Positions 46,897 through 57,757 of a stretch of DNA of 64,000 bases are shown here, piece after piece. The DNA lies in NCBI RefSeq assembly GCF_030227115.1, contig NZ_JASSUA010000003.1:62001-126000 (forward strand), read 5' to 3'. The notes below the pieces were generated by a model. The model saw nothing but the letters and a program-made list of their open reading frames with translations, did not search any database and was not told the DNA's origin. Numbering within the stretch: the stretch's first letter is position 1; the number at the start of each line of letters is the position of its first letter. This DNA is from Marinobacter sp. SS13-12 (GTDB lineage Bacteria; Pseudomonadota; Gammaproteobacteria; Pseudomonadales; Oleiphilaceae). The position numbers were made by a program, and so were the translations under genes.

Positions 46897-48479
46897 TGGC
46901 AGCGCCTGGCAGCTGGTGGAAAGTGGTTCTCGCTTTTGTGATCGCGCTTGTGGTGGGCTCTGTGCTGGGTAGCCTCGTGCAGACCCACTTCAACCTTCAG
47001 GCGCTTGAAGCCCTGGGGGTTGAGATAACCATGGCAACGCAGCTGGAAACCAGTGCGCAGGATCTCGTCAATTTCGCCCCACTTTACGCCGTACTGTTTG
47101 GCATCAGTTTTCTTTGCTCACAGGGCGTTGCTGCGTTGGTAGTCAGGCTATCAAGCAACTTCAGCCGGTTGTGGTTGTACCCGCTTGCGGCGTCGGTGGG
47201 GCTTTGGGTGACACTGAAGATTGTGGATGCCCTGGCACCCATGCCCACACTCATCGCCGCGACCCGTGGCACCGGAGGTTTATTGGCCATGCTTGTGACG
47301 GCGGCGATTTCGGGCTGGCTGTTTGCTGTGCTGGTTAATCGCCCGGCTCAGCGGAGGCGAGGGTATTCAGCCGTGCCGGTGATGGCGCTTACGTTGGCTG
47401 GCAGCCTGGCCTTGCCAGAGTCGGATGCTGTAGCGGATGAACAGCCAGCCTACGAGATAGAGACAGTGGCACAGGGCCTTGAGCATCCCTGGTCGCTGGC
47501 TTTTCTGCCGGACGGGCGGATGCTGGTGACCGAGCGGCCTGGCCGGCTGCGACTGATTGCGGCGGAGGGTGAACTGCTGCCGGAATCACTTGAGGGTGTG
47601 CCGGAGGTATTTGCGTCAGCTCAGGCCGGCCTGTTCGAGGTGTTACCGGCCAGGGATTTCGAGCAGAGTCGCCAGATTTATCTGAGCTATGCCTGCGGTA
47701 CAATGGAGGCCAACCATACCTGTCTGGCCAGGGGCGAGCTTGGCGAGCAAGGCCTGGACAATGTGCGCGAAATTTTCCGGGTGCAGCCGGCAAAGGAAGG
47801 TAATGCCCATTACGGGGGGCGTCTGGCCTGGCTGCCGGACAATACGCTGGTGCTTACCCTGGGTGATGGTTTTGATTACCGGGAAGACGCCCAGCGGCGT
47901 GAAAACCACCTTGGCAGCATTGTCCGTTTGAACCCGGACGGCACGGTGCCGGAAGACAACCCGTATGCCGGCAGTGATGCCTATGAGGCGGAAATCTACA
48001 GCTACGGCCATCGCAACGTGCAGGGTCTGGTCTACGATCAGGAACAGGATCGTCTCATTGCCCATGAGCATGGTCCCCGTGGCGGCGATGAAATCAATGT
48101 GATTCGTCCGGGCGCCAACTATGGCTGGCCCATTACTACCCACGGGTTGGATTACACGGGTGCCCGGGTAAGTCCGTTTGAAGAGCGGGAGGGTATTGAG
48201 CCGCCCTTGTTGCATTGGACGCCATCCATTGCCCCCTCGGGCATGGCATTGTACACCGGCGAGCTGTTTCCCCGCTGGCAGGGTGAGCTGTTGATTGGTG
48301 CGCTGGTGACCCGGCAGGTACATCGCGTCAGGCTGGAGAACGGCAAAGCAAGGGAAGTCGGCACGCTGTTTGGTGAGTTGGATGAACGTATAAGGGCGGT
48401 GCAAACCGGCCCGGACGGCGCTATTTACCTGCTGACAGACAGCAGCGATGGGCGTGTTCTGAGGGTAAAGCCTGAATAG
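46896..48479 (+). CDS. Membrane-anchored PQQ-type sugar dehydrogenase
   Basis: A 527-residue protein in two parts. The first 170 residues contain four to five membrane helices (about 8-28, 58-82, 90-110, 122-145, 157-172). From about residue 185 a soluble glucose/sorbosone dehydrogenase beta-propeller follows (GLEHPWSLAFLPDGRMLVTE, HYGGRLAWLPDNTLVLTLGD, EIYSYGHRNVQGLVYD, AHEHGPRGGDEINVI, GANYGWPITTHG). The propeller should face the periplasm. Relatives such as E. coli YliI are exported without this membrane part. Substrate unknown; PQQ synthesis genes are not in the window. Confidence 0.85.
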   Translation: MAAPGSWWKVVLAFVIALVVGSVLGSLVQTHFNLQALEALGVEITMATQLETSAQDLVNFAPLYAVLFGISFLCSQGVAALVVRLSSNFSRLWLYPLAASVGLWVTLKIVDALAPMPTLIAATRGTGGLLAMLVTAAISGWLFAVLVNRPAQRRRGYSAVPVMALTLAGSLALPESDAVADEQPAYEIETVAQGLEHPWSLAFLPDGRMLVTERPGRLRLIAAEGELLPESLEGVPEVFASAQAGLFEVLPARDFEQSRQIYLSYACGTMEANHTCLARGELGEQGLDNVREIFRVQPAKEGNAHYGGRLAWLPDNTLVLTLGDGFDYREDAQRRENHLGSIVRLNPDGTVPEDNPYAGSDAYEAEIYSYGHRNVQGLVYDQEQDRLIAHEHGPRGGDEINVIRPGANYGWPITTHGLDYTGARVSPFEEREGIEPPLLHWTPSIAPSGMALYTGELFPRWQGELLIGALVTRQVHRVRLENGKAREVGTLFGELDERIRAVQTGPDGAIYLLTDSSDGRVLRVKPE

Positions 48480-48576
48480 GGAGGCGTTTGGCCCGGTCTT
48501 GCCAGCAGAGTCAGTGTCGGGAGGCTATAGTTAGAGGTGTGAATATCTGAAATCTGGCTCGCATGGAGGTCATCCA

Positions 48577-50538
48577 ATGACGAAGCAGACGAAGAGCCAA
48601 CCGCGTAACGTAGCCATCAAGCTGATTGAATCGCACCTGGTGTCAGGAAAGTTGAAGCCCGGCGAGGAAATCGGTCTGAGGATCGACCAGACGCTTACCC
48701 AGGATGCCACCGGAACGCTGGTTATGCTCGAACTTGAGGCCATGGGGCTTGATCAGGTGAAGACCGAGCTGTCCGCGCAGTACGTTGACCACAATCTGTT
48801 GCAGACGGACCACCGCAACCCGGACGACCATGTGTTTCTGCGCAGTGCCTGCGAAAGGTTCGGTATCTGGTTCAGCCCCGCCGGTTCCGGCGTGAGCCAT
48901 CCGGTACATATGGAGCGTTTCGGTAAACCGGGCAAGACTCTTCTGGGTTCAGACAGCCATACCTGCGCAGCCGGGTCGCTCGGCATGCTGGCAATGGGGG
49001 CGGGTGGCCTGTCTGTCGCCATGGCCATGTGCGGTGAGCCATTTTACCTGAACATGCCCAGGGTAATGGGGGTAAAACTCACAGGAAAGCTGCCTGACTG
49101 GGTGAGTGCCAAGGACGTGATTCTTGAGATGCTTCGCCGCCACGGTGTAAAGGGCGGTTCCGGGAAAATCATTGAATACTACGGCCCGGGTCTCAAAGGG
49201 CTCTCTGCCATGGATAGACATGTCATTGCCAATATGGGCCAGGAGATGGGCCATACCGCCACAGTGTTTCCGGCCGATGACGTGGTGCGTGATTTTCTCC
49301 GGCAGCAACAGCGGGAAGCTGATTTCCAGAGGCTGGAAGCCGATGCCGGGGCCACCTACGACCTGCACGATGAGATCGACCTCGGCCAACTGGAACCGTT
49401 GATTGCGTTGCCGAGCAGTCCCGACAAAGTGTTTCCGGTGCGGGAAGTGGCAGGAGAGCCCATCTATCAGGCCTACATAGGCTCTTCCGCAAATCCCGGC
49501 CTGCGCGATTTTGCGGTTCCGGCAATGATGGTTAAAGGTCGCCAGGTTCATGAACGGGTGTCATTCGACATAAATCCTACCTCCCGTCAGGTTCTGGAAA
49601 ACCTGGTAGAGCTCGGCCATCTGACGAGTTTGCTCAGTGCCGGCGCGCGCCTGCATCAGACTGGTTGCAACGGCTGCATTGGCATGGGGCAGGCACCGGC
49701 AACGGATCAGATCAGTTTGCGTACGGTGCCACGGAATTTCGCGGGTCGCTCCGGTACCAGTGAAGACAAGGTTTGCCTCTGTAGCCCCGAAACAGCCGCT
49801 GCTTCGGCGCTGACAGGTGTGATCACCGATCCCCGCGACCTGGAGATGAGTTGCCCTGTTTTCGACGAGCGCAGCACCTTTTACGTGGAAGACCGAAACA
49901 TTCGTCCTCCGGCGAAGCACCCGGAACTGACTGTGGTTGAAAAAGGCCCCAACATCAGTACTCTGCCGAGCTTTGACAGCCTTCCGGACTCGTTGGAGGC
50001 TCCGGTTCTGCTCAAGGTGGGCGACGATGTCTCCACGGACGATATCCTGCCCGCGGGCTCCAGGATATTGCCATTCCGTAGCAATATCCCGGCAATCAGT
50101 GAGTTCACCTATACCCGGCTGGACCCCAGTTTTCCGGAACGGGCAAAGCAGTACCAGACGAGTGGCTCGGTGATTGTTGGGGGTGACAACTACGGCCAGG
50201 GTTCGAGCCGGGAGCATGCGGCACTTGCCCCCCGTTATCTGGGCGTGCGGGTGGTCATTGCCAAAAGCTATTCGCGCATCCACTGGCAGAACCTTTGCAG
50301 CTTCGGCGTACTACCCCTGAGTTTTGTCGCCCCGGAAACCTTTGACAATATTGAGCAGGGTGACGAACTGGCATTCGACGGGCTGGTGGAGGCGTTGGAA
50401 GCCGGGGACAGCATCCTTGCCAGGAACAGCCGCACGGGCGAACATTATGAGTTGACTCACGATCTCAGTGACCGGCAGGTTCGCATGATTATCGCAGGTG
50501 GCTTGCTGAACATGATGCGCCAGGCACTGGCCGCGTGA
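48577..50538 (+). CDS. Aconitate hydratase (short AcnA-type)
   Basis: 653-residue iron-sulfur hydratase of the aconitase superfamily. Cluster-binding Cys are in DSHTCAAGSLGMLAMGAGGL and GCNGCIGMGQ; the C-terminal swivel domain has VSTDDILPAGSRILPFRSN and GQGSSREHAALAPRYLGVRV with the active-site Arg and Ser. It is shorter than AcnA/AcnB (about 890 residues) and matches the length of the mitochondrial-type single-chain group. Citrate-to-isocitrate conversion is likely, but related dehydratases use homocitrate or methylcitrate. It stands alone with its own leader of about 97 bp. Confidence 0.85.
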   Translation: MTKQTKSQPRNVAIKLIESHLVSGKLKPGEEIGLRIDQTLTQDATGTLVMLELEAMGLDQVKTELSAQYVDHNLLQTDHRNPDDHVFLRSACERFGIWFSPAGSGVSHPVHMERFGKPGKTLLGSDSHTCAAGSLGMLAMGAGGLSVAMAMCGEPFYLNMPRVMGVKLTGKLPDWVSAKDVILEMLRRHGVKGGSGKIIEYYGPGLKGLSAMDRHVIANMGQEMGHTATVFPADDVVRDFLRQQQREADFQRLEADAGATYDLHDEIDLGQLEPLIALPSSPDKVFPVREVAGEPIYQAYIGSSANPGLRDFAVPAMMVKGRQVHERVSFDINPTSRQVLENLVELGHLTSLLSAGARLHQTGCNGCIGMGQAPATDQISLRTVPRNFAGRSGTSEDKVCLCSPETAAASALTGVITDPRDLEMSCPVFDERSTFYVEDRNIRPPAKHPELTVVEKGPNISTLPSFDSLPDSLEAPVLLKVGDDVSTDDILPAGSRILPFRSNIPAISEFTYTRLDPSFPERAKQYQTSGSVIVGGDNYGQGSSREHAALAPRYLGVRVVIAKSYSRIHWQNLCSFGVLPLSFVAPETFDNIEQGDELAFDGLVEALEAGDSILARNSRTGEHYELTHDLSDRQVRMIIAGGLLNMMRQALAA

Positions 50539-50569
50539 CGCGTTGTCGTGACCCACACCAAGGAACCTC

Positions 50570-50941
50570 ATGTCTGACCTGAAAGACCCAAGAGTTCTGT
50601 TTGCCGCCGAACGCACCCTGCTGGCCTGGAACCGAACCAGCCTGTCATTCATTGCATTCGGCTTTCTGATTGAGCGCGCGGGCCTGCTTCTGCATGTGCT
50701 GGCGCCAGAAAGCGTAGGCGTGATGAATGCCATGCTGGGGTTCTGGATTGGCATCCTGTTTATATTGCTTGGGGCCTTTGCCGCGGTGTGGTCCTCGCGT
50801 CAGTTCCGCGCCCTGTTACGCACTTTGAGCCCGGCCGAATTTCCCACCGGCTACGGATTCCGCTGGGGGCTCGCGGTTAACATGGTTGTGGCCTTCCTGG
50901 GTCTCGTGCTGGTCGGTGCGCTGTTTATCGGCCGCGGGTAG
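50570..50941 (+). CDS. DUF202 family membrane protein (YidH-like)
   Basis: 123 residues with the DUF202 pattern: RVLFAAERTLLAWNRTSLSF, then three membrane helices (about 25-45, 54-78, 98-120). Function unknown in the family; found near the inner membrane in many bacteria. Its stop codon is inside a 12-bp hairpin. Confidence 0.85.
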   Translation: MSDLKDPRVLFAAERTLLAWNRTSLSFIAFGFLIERAGLLLHVLAPESVGVMNAMLGFWIGILFILLGAFAAVWSSRQFRALLRTLSPAEFPTGYGFRWGLAVNMVVAFLGLVLVGALFIGRG

Positions 50942-50965
50942 GTAGGGCGGGCGCTACCCGCGGCC
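50930..50965. terminator. Perfect 12-bp hairpin between convergent genes
   Basis: GGCCGCGGGTAG (50930-50941) pairs with CTACCCGCGGCC (50954-50965). No T run follows on either strand, but its place over the DUF202 stop and just before the convergent gene end suggests a bidirectional transcript end. Confidence 0.5.
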
Positions 50966-50972
50966 TGGTCTG

Positions 50973-51221
50973 CTACCGTGGCCTGCGGTCACCTTCCATG
51001 ATCTTGGCCACAAACACCGCTTTGCCGTACTCCTCGAACGACCACTTCATGGTGTCTGAAAGCACCCGCATCACCTCATCATACTCACCGAACATTTCCG
51101 TGCTCATGCGGCCGGGATAGATTTCCAGGCCACTTTTCTCCAGCCGTTCAACAACCGCGCGGATGGGTGGTTTATAGTCATCGGCGAGTGGATAGCAACT
51201 CAATTGCACTGATAAATACAT
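50973..51221 (-). CDS. YkoF/thiamine-binding-like small protein
   Basis: 82 residues (MYLSVQLSCYPLADDYKPPI, then VVERLEKSGLEIYPGRMSTE and MFGEYDEVMRVLSDTMKWSF) match the MTH1187/YkoF ferredoxin-like group, some of which bind thiamine or its pyrimidine. The ATG at 51221 is chosen because upstream in-frame codons overlap ggt and do not fit the family. Thirteen bases after ggt, so likely cotranscribed. Confidence 0.75.
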   Translation of the reverse strand: MYLSVQLSCYPLADDYKPPIRAVVERLEKSGLEIYPGRMSTEMFGEYDEVMRVLSDTMKWSFEEYGKAVFVAKIMEGDRRPR

Positions 51222-51234
51222 AAAACCTCCCGGG

Positions 51235-52998
51235 TCAGTAACCCATGGCTGACGATGTGCTGCGGCGCGGGTCCGCACCGCCGTACAGGGTTCCGTCACT
51301 GTCGATCAGTATGCTCTGGATGGCACCCATGGCGCTACCTGTCACCACCTTGTGGCCCATCTTTTCCAGTAGCCGCACGGTGTCAGGGCTGATTCCCTGT
51401 TCGATACGGATTTCGTCTGGCAGCCACTGGTGGTGAACCCTCGGCGCACTGACCGCAGACTGTATGTTCATATTATGGTCAATCACATTGAGCAGCACTT
51501 GCAAGGTGGTCGTGATAATCCGCGAGCCACCGGGGCTGCCGGTGACCAGATAATTGCGGCCATCGCGCCTGACAATGGTCGGTGACATGGAGCTCAGCAT
51601 GCGTTTGCCGGGCTCGACCTTATTGGCTTCGCCACCGATCAGTCCGTAGGCGTTGGGTTCGCCCGGTTTGGCGCTGAAATCGTCCATCTCATTATTCAGC
51701 AGGAATCCTGCACCGCTAACGGTGATGCCGGAGCCGTAGCTGAAGTTGATGGTGTAGGTATTGGAAACGGCATTGCCCCAGCGGTCGACAATGGAAAAGT
51801 GAGTGGTTTCCGGGCTTTCATGGGCGCCCGGGTTGCCGGCGCGGATGTCGGATGACGGCCGCGCCTTGTCCGGGTCGATGGTTTTGCGTAAAGCCTCACC
51901 ATAGTCCTTGCTGGTCAGGCCCTTCAGGGGCACATCCACGAAGTCGGTATCGCCCAGGAACTCGGCACGGTCTGCATAGGCCAGCTTCATGGCTTCGGCC
52001 ATATGGTGAATGCTGGCGGCGGAATTGTGACCAAAATCAGCGAGGGGATAGCCCTCGAGGATATTGAGAATCTGTACGATGTGGGTGCCGCCGGAGGAGG
52101 GCGGTGACATGGAATAGATGTCGTGCCCCCGATAGCTGCCATGAACGGGCTCGCGGATTTTCGGCTGGTAGTTTTTCAGGTCGTCCAGGGTGATCAGGCC
52201 GTCGTGGCGTTGCATTTCCTCCACGATCAGTTGCGCGGTCTGGCCTTCGTAGAATCCTTCAATGCCCTGGTCGGCAATCCGCTGGAGTGTGTCGGCCAGT
52301 TCCGGTTGCCGGAAGCGTTCGCCGGGTTGCCACGCGGAACCGTCTTCTTTATAGAAGGTTTCCAGGGTTGCAGGCCAGCGCTGTAGCCGGTCCCGGGCCT
52401 CCTCCAGGCCTTCGGTAAAGCGGCCTGGTACGATAAAGCCTTCCCGCGCCAGCTTTATCGCCGGCGCCAGTGCCTCTTTCAGGGGCAGGGTGCCGTGCCG
52501 CTTCAGCGCCAGGGCAAGACCAGCCACGGTACCGGGTACCCCGGCGGCCTTATGGGTGAACCGGCTGCGGTTCTGTACCACGTTGCCTTCCTCATCCTGG
52601 AACATCGTTTCCGTGGCTGCGGCCGGCGCTTTCTCCCGGTAATCGATGGCTTCCACGGCTTCACCGCTGCCGGGCGCATAAAGCATGAAACCACCCCCGC
52701 CAATATTGCCCGAGCGGGGCTGGGTGACTGCCAGGGCAAACCCGGCTGTGACCGCTGCATCCATGGCGTTGCCGCCGTTTTCCAGAACCTTCAGCGCCAC
52801 TTCGGTTGCCAGTGTATGGCTGGTGGCGACCATCCCGTTCATCGCCTTGACCGGGTGGTGGCGTTCGCCCTCGAGAATAGCGTCGGGCATAGCCGGTTGC
52901 AGTGGCAGGAGTAATGCGATGGTAATGATCAGTTTTGTGGCCAGTGAGTGGCCCGGCACGGCTTTTTTGTTACGTACCTGTAGGGGGTGTCTATCCAT
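51235..52998 (-). CDS. ggt: Gamma-glutamyltransferase
   Basis: Periplasmic N-terminal-nucleophile enzyme that cleaves glutathione and transfers its gamma-glutamyl group. 587 residues with a hydrophobic export signal (about 19-38, LATKLIITIALLLPLQPA). The self-cleavage Thr is in ESPETTHFSIVDRWGNAVS (about residue 398), giving large and small subunits; PRSGNIGGGGFML and GSPGGSRIITTTLQV are further family signatures. The catalytic residues look intact. Confidence 0.94.
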   Translation of the reverse strand: MDRHPLQVRNKKAVPGHSLATKLIITIALLLPLQPAMPDAILEGERHHPVKAMNGMVATSHTLATEVALKVLENGGNAMDAAVTAGFALAVTQPRSGNIGGGGFMLYAPGSGEAVEAIDYREKAPAAATETMFQDEEGNVVQNRSRFTHKAAGVPGTVAGLALALKRHGTLPLKEALAPAIKLAREGFIVPGRFTEGLEEARDRLQRWPATLETFYKEDGSAWQPGERFRQPELADTLQRIADQGIEGFYEGQTAQLIVEEMQRHDGLITLDDLKNYQPKIREPVHGSYRGHDIYSMSPPSSGGTHIVQILNILEGYPLADFGHNSAASIHHMAEAMKLAYADRAEFLGDTDFVDVPLKGLTSKDYGEALRKTIDPDKARPSSDIRAGNPGAHESPETTHFSIVDRWGNAVSNTYTINFSYGSGITVSGAGFLLNNEMDDFSAKPGEPNAYGLIGGEANKVEPGKRMLSSMSPTIVRRDGRNYLVTGSPGGSRIITTTLQVLLNVIDHNMNIQSAVSAPRVHHQWLPDEIRIEQGISPDTVRLLEKMGHKVVTGSAMGAIQSILIDSDGTLYGGADPRRSTSSAMGY

Positions 52999-53106
52999 GT
53001 CAGTGCGCCTCGTTTCTGATGCTCAGATAGGCTATCATAGTCGGTCATTTTTAAGGGTGTGAACCTGCACACCCGCTTTCCCGGATCAAATTAAGGAAAG
53101 GCTTCC

Positions 53107-53961
53107 ATGGAGCATACCTATCGTCTTGTGATTTCCTGCCCCGACCGGGTGGGAATCGTTGCCAAGGTCAGTAACTTTCTGTCGACCTACAATGGCTGGA
53201 TTACCGAGGCGAGCCACCACTCGGATACCCAGGCAGGCAGGTTCTTCATGCGGCACGAAATCAAGGCCGACTCGATTCCGTTCGGCCTTGAGCAGTTCCG
53301 CATTGCCTTTGAGCCCATTGCCCGCGAGTTTGATATGGACTGGCATATTGCTGATTCGGCCCGGCCCAAGAAAGTCATCCTCATGTGCAGCAAGGAATCC
53401 CATTGCGTGGCAGACCTGCTTCACCGCTGGCACAGCAAGGAAATCAACGCCGAGATCGTTGCCGTTATCTCCAACCATGAGGACCTCAGGCGCATGGTTG
53501 AATGGCACGAAATACCCTACCACTACATCCCGGTGAACAAGAACAACCGCGACGAAGCCTTCGGTGAAGTGGACGGCCTGATCGAAGGGTACGAGGCCGA
53601 TGTGGTTGTTCTGGCCCGGTATATGCAAATTCTGCCCGGCAGCCTTTGTGAAAAATACTCGGGCAAGGTGATCAACATCCATCACAGCTTCCTGCCGTCC
53701 TTTGCCGGCGCGCGGCCTTACCATCAGGCGTATAGCCGGGGTGTAAAGCTTATCGGCGCCACCTGCCACTACGTGACGCAGGATCTGGATGAAGGTCCCA
53801 TTATCGAGCAGGATGTGATCCGCATCAGCCACAGTGACTCGATCGAGGACATGGTGCGACTGGGTAAGGATGTGGAGAAAAATGCCCTGTCCCGTGGGTT
53901 GAGGGCACACATTGAAGACCGTGTGATCACCTACGAAAACAAGACCGTGGTTTTTGACTGA
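53107..53961 (+). CDS. purU: Formyltetrahydrofolate deformylase
   Basis: Hydrolyses 10-formyl-THF to formate and THF, balancing one-carbon pools. 284 residues: an N-terminal ACT domain (YRLVISCPDRVGIVAKVSNF) and a formyltransferase-fold hydrolase domain with the Asn-His-Asp catalytic set in KVINIHHSFLPSFAGARPYH and TQDLDEGPIIEQDV. Starts after a GGAAAGG ribosome-binding site. Confidence 0.96.
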   Translation: MEHTYRLVISCPDRVGIVAKVSNFLSTYNGWITEASHHSDTQAGRFFMRHEIKADSIPFGLEQFRIAFEPIAREFDMDWHIADSARPKKVILMCSKESHCVADLLHRWHSKEINAEIVAVISNHEDLRRMVEWHEIPYHYIPVNKNNRDEAFGEVDGLIEGYEADVVVLARYMQILPGSLCEKYSGKVINIHHSFLPSFAGARPYHQAYSRGVKLIGATCHYVTQDLDEGPIIEQDVIRISHSDSIEDMVRLGKDVEKNALSRGLRAHIEDRVITYENKTVVFD

Positions 53962-54088
53962 CGGGCACTGCCAATTGCCCCGCTAAAGGGTTGAATGTGG
54001 TAGTATTGGCCGCTTGTTAAAGAATAACTATGGGGCGCTCTGAAAGGCCCTGAAACGACTTCCAGCAAATGCAAAGGAACCTTTCTCG

Positions 54089-56689
54089 ATGGGTGAGTTA
54101 GCCAAAGAGATCCTGCCGGTAAATATTGAAGACGAGCTGAAACAGTCCTACCTCGATTACGCCATGAGCGTTATCGTTGGTCGTGCACTTCCGGACGTGC
54201 GGGACGGCCTCAAGCCGGTGCATCGCCGCGTATTGTTCGCCATGTCCGAGCTGAACAACGACTGGAACAAGTCTTACAAGAAATCCGCCCGTGTGGTGGG
54301 TGACGTTATCGGTAAATACCATCCCCATGGTGATTCCGCTGTTTACGACACCATTGTCCGTATGGCCCAGCCGTTTTCTCTGCGGTATCCGCTGGTGGAT
54401 GGCCAGGGTAACTTCGGTTCCATCGATGGCGACAACGCGGCTGCCATGCGTTATACCGAAATCCGCATGGAGAAAATTGCCCACTCCCTGCTGGCGGATC
54501 TGGAAAAGGAAACGGTGGACTTCGTCCCCAACTACGACGGCACCGAGCAGATCCCGGAAGTGCTGCCCACCCGGGTACCGAACCTGCTGGTCAACGGCTC
54601 ATCCGGTATTGCCGTGGGTATGGCAACCAATATTCCGCCCCATAACCTCACGGAAATCGTGAACGGCTGCCTGGCGCTGATCGACAACCCGGACATGACC
54701 GTTGATGAGCTCATGGAGCATATTCCGGGGCCGGACTTCCCCACCGAGGGTATTATCAACGGCCGCGCCGGCATTGTTGAAGCCTATCGCACCGGGCGTG
54801 GACGCATCTATATTCGTGCCCGCCATGAAATCGAGCACGACAAGAAAACCAACCGCGACGCCATCATTATTACCGAGCTGCCTTACCAGCTGAACAAGGC
54901 CCGGCTGATTGAAAAGATTGCGGAACTGGTTAAAGAGAAGCGCCTGGAAGGCATTACCGAGCTGCGGGATGAATCCAACAAGGAAGGCATCCGGGTGGTG
55001 ATAGAGCTGCGTCGCGGGGAAAACCCGGACGTGATCGTCAACAACCTGTTTACGCATACCCAGCTGCAGACGGTATTCGGCATCAACATGGTTGCCCTGA
55101 TCAACGGCGAGCCGAAGATCCTCAACCTGAAGCAGATGCTGGATGCATTTGTGCGCCACCGTCGGGAAGTGGTTACCCGCCGAACCATCTTCGAGCTGCG
55201 CAAGGCTCGCGAACGTGGCCATATCCTGGAAGGTCTGACGGTTGCGCTGGCAAACATCGATGAGATTATTGCCCTGATCAAGGCATCTCCGGGCTCTGCC
55301 GAGGCAAAAGAGAAACTGATGGCACAGGGCTGGGCGCCCGGTGACGTTCTGGCGATGCTCGAGCGGGCAGGTGAAGATGCCTGCCGTCCGGACGACCTGC
55401 CGGAGATATTTGGCCTGCGCAATGGTCTGTATCATCTGTCGCCGGAACAGGCCCAGGCTATCCTGGACCTTCGTCTGCATCGCCTGACCGGTCTTGAGAC
55501 CGAAAAGCTGCAAAACGAGTACAAGGATATTCTGGAGAAAATTGCCGGTCTGCTGGAGATTCTGGCGGATCCGGACCGTTTGATGCAGGTTATCCGCGAA
55601 GAGCTGGAAGCCATTGTTACCGAGTTTGGCGACGAGCGTCGTACTGAAATTACCAGCTCCAAGCGTGACCTGACCATTGCCGACCTGATTGACGAGGAAG
55701 ACCTGGTGGTGACCATCTCCCATGGTGGCTACGCCAAGACCCAGGCGGTCGAAGACTATCAGGCTCAGCGCCGCGGTGGCCGTGGCAAGGCTGCGACGTC
55801 CATGAAGGACGAGGATTTTGTCGAGAAGCTGCTGGTTGCCAACTCCCACGACACCATCCTGTGCTTCTCCAACCGTGGCAAGGTGTACTGGTTGCGGGTC
55901 TTCGAGATTCCACGTGCCAGCCGCGCCTCCCGCGGCCGTCCAATGGTGAATATCCTGCCACTGGACGAGGGTGAGCGTATCACCACCTTCCTGCCGGTAC
56001 GTGATTACCCGGAAGACCAGTATGTACTGATGGCAACGTCCGCCGGTGTGGTCAAGAAAACGCCACTACCGAACTTCTCCCGCCCACGCAGCAGTGGCCT
56101 GATCGCGCTGTCGCTGGACGAAGGTGACACCCTGATCGGCGCAGCCATCACCAAGGGTGATGCAGAAGTCATGCTGTTCTCCACAGCGGGCAAGGCCGTT
56201 CGTTTTAATGAAGAAGCGGTACGCCCGATGAGCCGGACCGCCCGTGGTGTGCGTGGTATCAAGATGCCGGGAGGGCATCATGTGGTGTCGCTGATCATTC
56301 CCCAGGAAGGCGCCGTGCTGCTGACAGCCAGTGAAAACGGCTACGGCAAGCGCACCACCTTCGACGAGTTCCCGACATACAGCAGGGGCAGTCAGGGCGT
56401 CATCGCCATGCAGTGTTCCGAGCGTAACGGTAACCTGGTCACGGCGTTGCAGCTGTTCGAAGGCGACGAAATGATGCTGATCTCGGACAAGGGCACGCTG
56501 GTACGTACCCGCACCGACGAAGTATCGGTTCTGAGCCGTAACACCCAGGGTGTTCGCCTGATCAAGCTGAGCCAGGAAGATGAGCGTCTTGTGGGCGTTG
56601 AGCGAATCGCTGAAACCGATGCAGAAGACGAGACCGTTGTCGATGGTGAGGCCAGTGTAGATGGTGAGGACGATGACCAGGGCGTATAA
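54089..56689 (+). CDS. gyrA: DNA gyrase subunit A
   Basis: 866-residue ATP-dependent topoisomerase subunit. The active-site Tyr is in [13 protein letters not shown] (about residue 122). The quinolone-determining region reads [17 protein letters not shown], with the wild-type Ser and Asp at the two main resistance positions. C-terminal beta-pinwheel repeats include QRRGGRGK, the GyrA box needed for DNA wrapping, and the protein ends in an acidic tail ([20 protein letters not shown]). Its end overlaps serC by 17 bases. Confidence 0.97.
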   Translation: MGELAKEILPVNIEDELKQSYLDYAMSVIVGRALPDVRDGLKPVHRRVLFAMSELNNDWNKSYKKSARVVGDVIGKYHPHGDSAVYDTIVRMAQPFSLRYPLVDGQGNFGSIDGDNAAAMRYTEIRMEKIAHSLLADLEKETVDFVPNYDGTEQIPEVLPTRVPNLLVNGSSGIAVGMATNIPPHNLTEIVNGCLALIDNPDMTVDELMEHIPGPDFPTEGIINGRAGIVEAYRTGRGRIYIRARHEIEHDKKTNRDAIIITELPYQLNKARLIEKIAELVKEKRLEGITELRDESNKEGIRVVIELRRGENPDVIVNNLFTHTQLQTVFGINMVALINGEPKILNLKQMLDAFVRHRREVVTRRTIFELRKARERGHILEGLTVALANIDEIIALIKASPGSAEAKEKLMAQGWAPGDVLAMLERAGEDACRPDDLPEIFGLRNGLYHLSPEQAQAILDLRLHRLTGLETEKLQNEYKDILEKIAGLLEILADPDRLMQVIREELEAIVTEFGDERRTEITSSKRDLTIADLIDEEDLVVTISHGGYAKTQAVEDYQAQRRGGRGKAATSMKDEDFVEKLLVANSHDTILCFSNRGKVYWLRVFEIPRASRASRGRPMVNILPLDEGERITTFLPVRDYPEDQYVLMATSAGVVKKTPLPNFSRPRSSGLIALSLDEGDTLIGAAITKGDAEVMLFSTAGKAVRFNEEAVRPMSRTARGVRGIKMPGGHHVVSLIIPQEGAVLLTASENGYGKRTTFDEFPTYSRGSQGVIAMQCSERNGNLVTALQLFEGDEMMLISDKGTLVRTRTDEVSVLSRNTQGVRLIKLSQEDERLVGVERIAETDAEDETVVDGEASVDGEDDDQGV

Positions 56690-57755
56690 CTTTTGTGCAG
56701 GCCCGGCAACCCTGCCGGAGCCCGTGCTGCAACAGGCGCGGGAAGAAATGCTGGACTGGCGCGGCACCGGTATGTCGGTGATGGAGATGAGCCATCGCGG
56801 TGATGAGTTTGTGGAAATCGCCGAAACAGCGGAGAAAGACCTACGGGAATTGGCCGGTGTTTCAGAGGATTACGCCGTACTCTTCATGCAGGGTGGAGCC
56901 TCCAGCCAGTTCGCGACCATTCCGCTGAACCTGCTGGGCGACAAGACCTCTGCGGATTACATCAACACCGGCATCTGGTCGAAGAAGGCCATCGCCGAGG
57001 CGAGCCGGTATGCACAGGTCAACGTGGCGGCCAGCAGCGAAGCCGATGGGTTTACCAGCGTTCCCGACCAGGACAACTGGAATACCCGTGCGGACGCGGC
57101 CTACCTGCACTACACGCCCAACGAAACCATCGGGGGGCTGGAGTTTGATTTCGTACCCGAGAGCGGTTCCGTGCCACTGGTGGCGGACATGTCGTCCACC
57201 CTGCTGTCACGCCCGCTGGATGTATCGAAGTTCGGCCTGATCTACGCCGGTGCCCAGAAGAACATTGGCCCGTCCGGCCTGGTGGTGCTTATGGTCCGCA
57301 AGGATCTGCTGGGAAAGGCCCTCAAAGTCACGCCGACGATGATGAACTACCAGGTGATCGCGGATAACGACTCCATGTACAACACGCCGGCGACCTATTC
57401 CTGGTACCTGGCCGGCCTGGTGTTCAAGTGGCTGAAAGGGCAGGGCGGCGTTACGGCCATGGGCGAGGTCAACCGTCGCAAGGCCAGTAAGCTCTATGGC
57501 TTTATCGACGAGAATGATTTCTACGCCAACCCGATCTCACCGCGCTTTCGCTCCTGGATGAACATACCTTTCACCCTGGCGGATGAGGCGCTAAATGATG
57601 CCTTCCTTAAAGGTGCGAACGAGCGTGGCCTGCTGAACCTCAAGGGCCATCGCTCCGTTGGTGGGATGCGGGCCAGCATCTACAACGCGATGCCTGAAGC
57701 CGGTGTTGATGCGTTGATTGACTATATGACCGTGTTTGCAAAGGAGCGGGGCTGA
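56673..57755 (+). CDS. serC: Phosphoserine aminotransferase
   Basis: PLP enzyme for serine and pyridoxine biosynthesis. 360 residues from ATG 56673 ([20 protein letters not shown]); an ATG at 56661 would add four. PLP-binding Lys in [20 protein letters not shown] (about 198), and the [14 protein letters not shown] phosphate region near residue 75. Lies in the gyrA-serC-pheA-hisC run; the overlap with gyrA indicates shared transcription. Confidence 0.96.
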   Translation: MTRAYNFCAGPATLPEPVLQQAREEMLDWRGTGMSVMEMSHRGDEFVEIAETAEKDLRELAGVSEDYAVLFMQGGASSQFATIPLNLLGDKTSADYINTGIWSKKAIAEASRYAQVNVAASSEADGFTSVPDQDNWNTRADAAYLHYTPNETIGGLEFDFVPESGSVPLVADMSSTLLSRPLDVSKFGLIYAGAQKNIGPSGLVVLMVRKDLLGKALKVTPTMMNYQVIADNDSMYNTPATYSWYLAGLVFKWLKGQGGVTAMGEVNRRKASKLYGFIDENDFYANPISPRFRSWMNIPFTLADEALNDAFLKGANERGLLNLKGHRSVGGMRASIYNAMPEAGVDALIDYMTVFAKERG

Positions 57756-57757
57756 TC

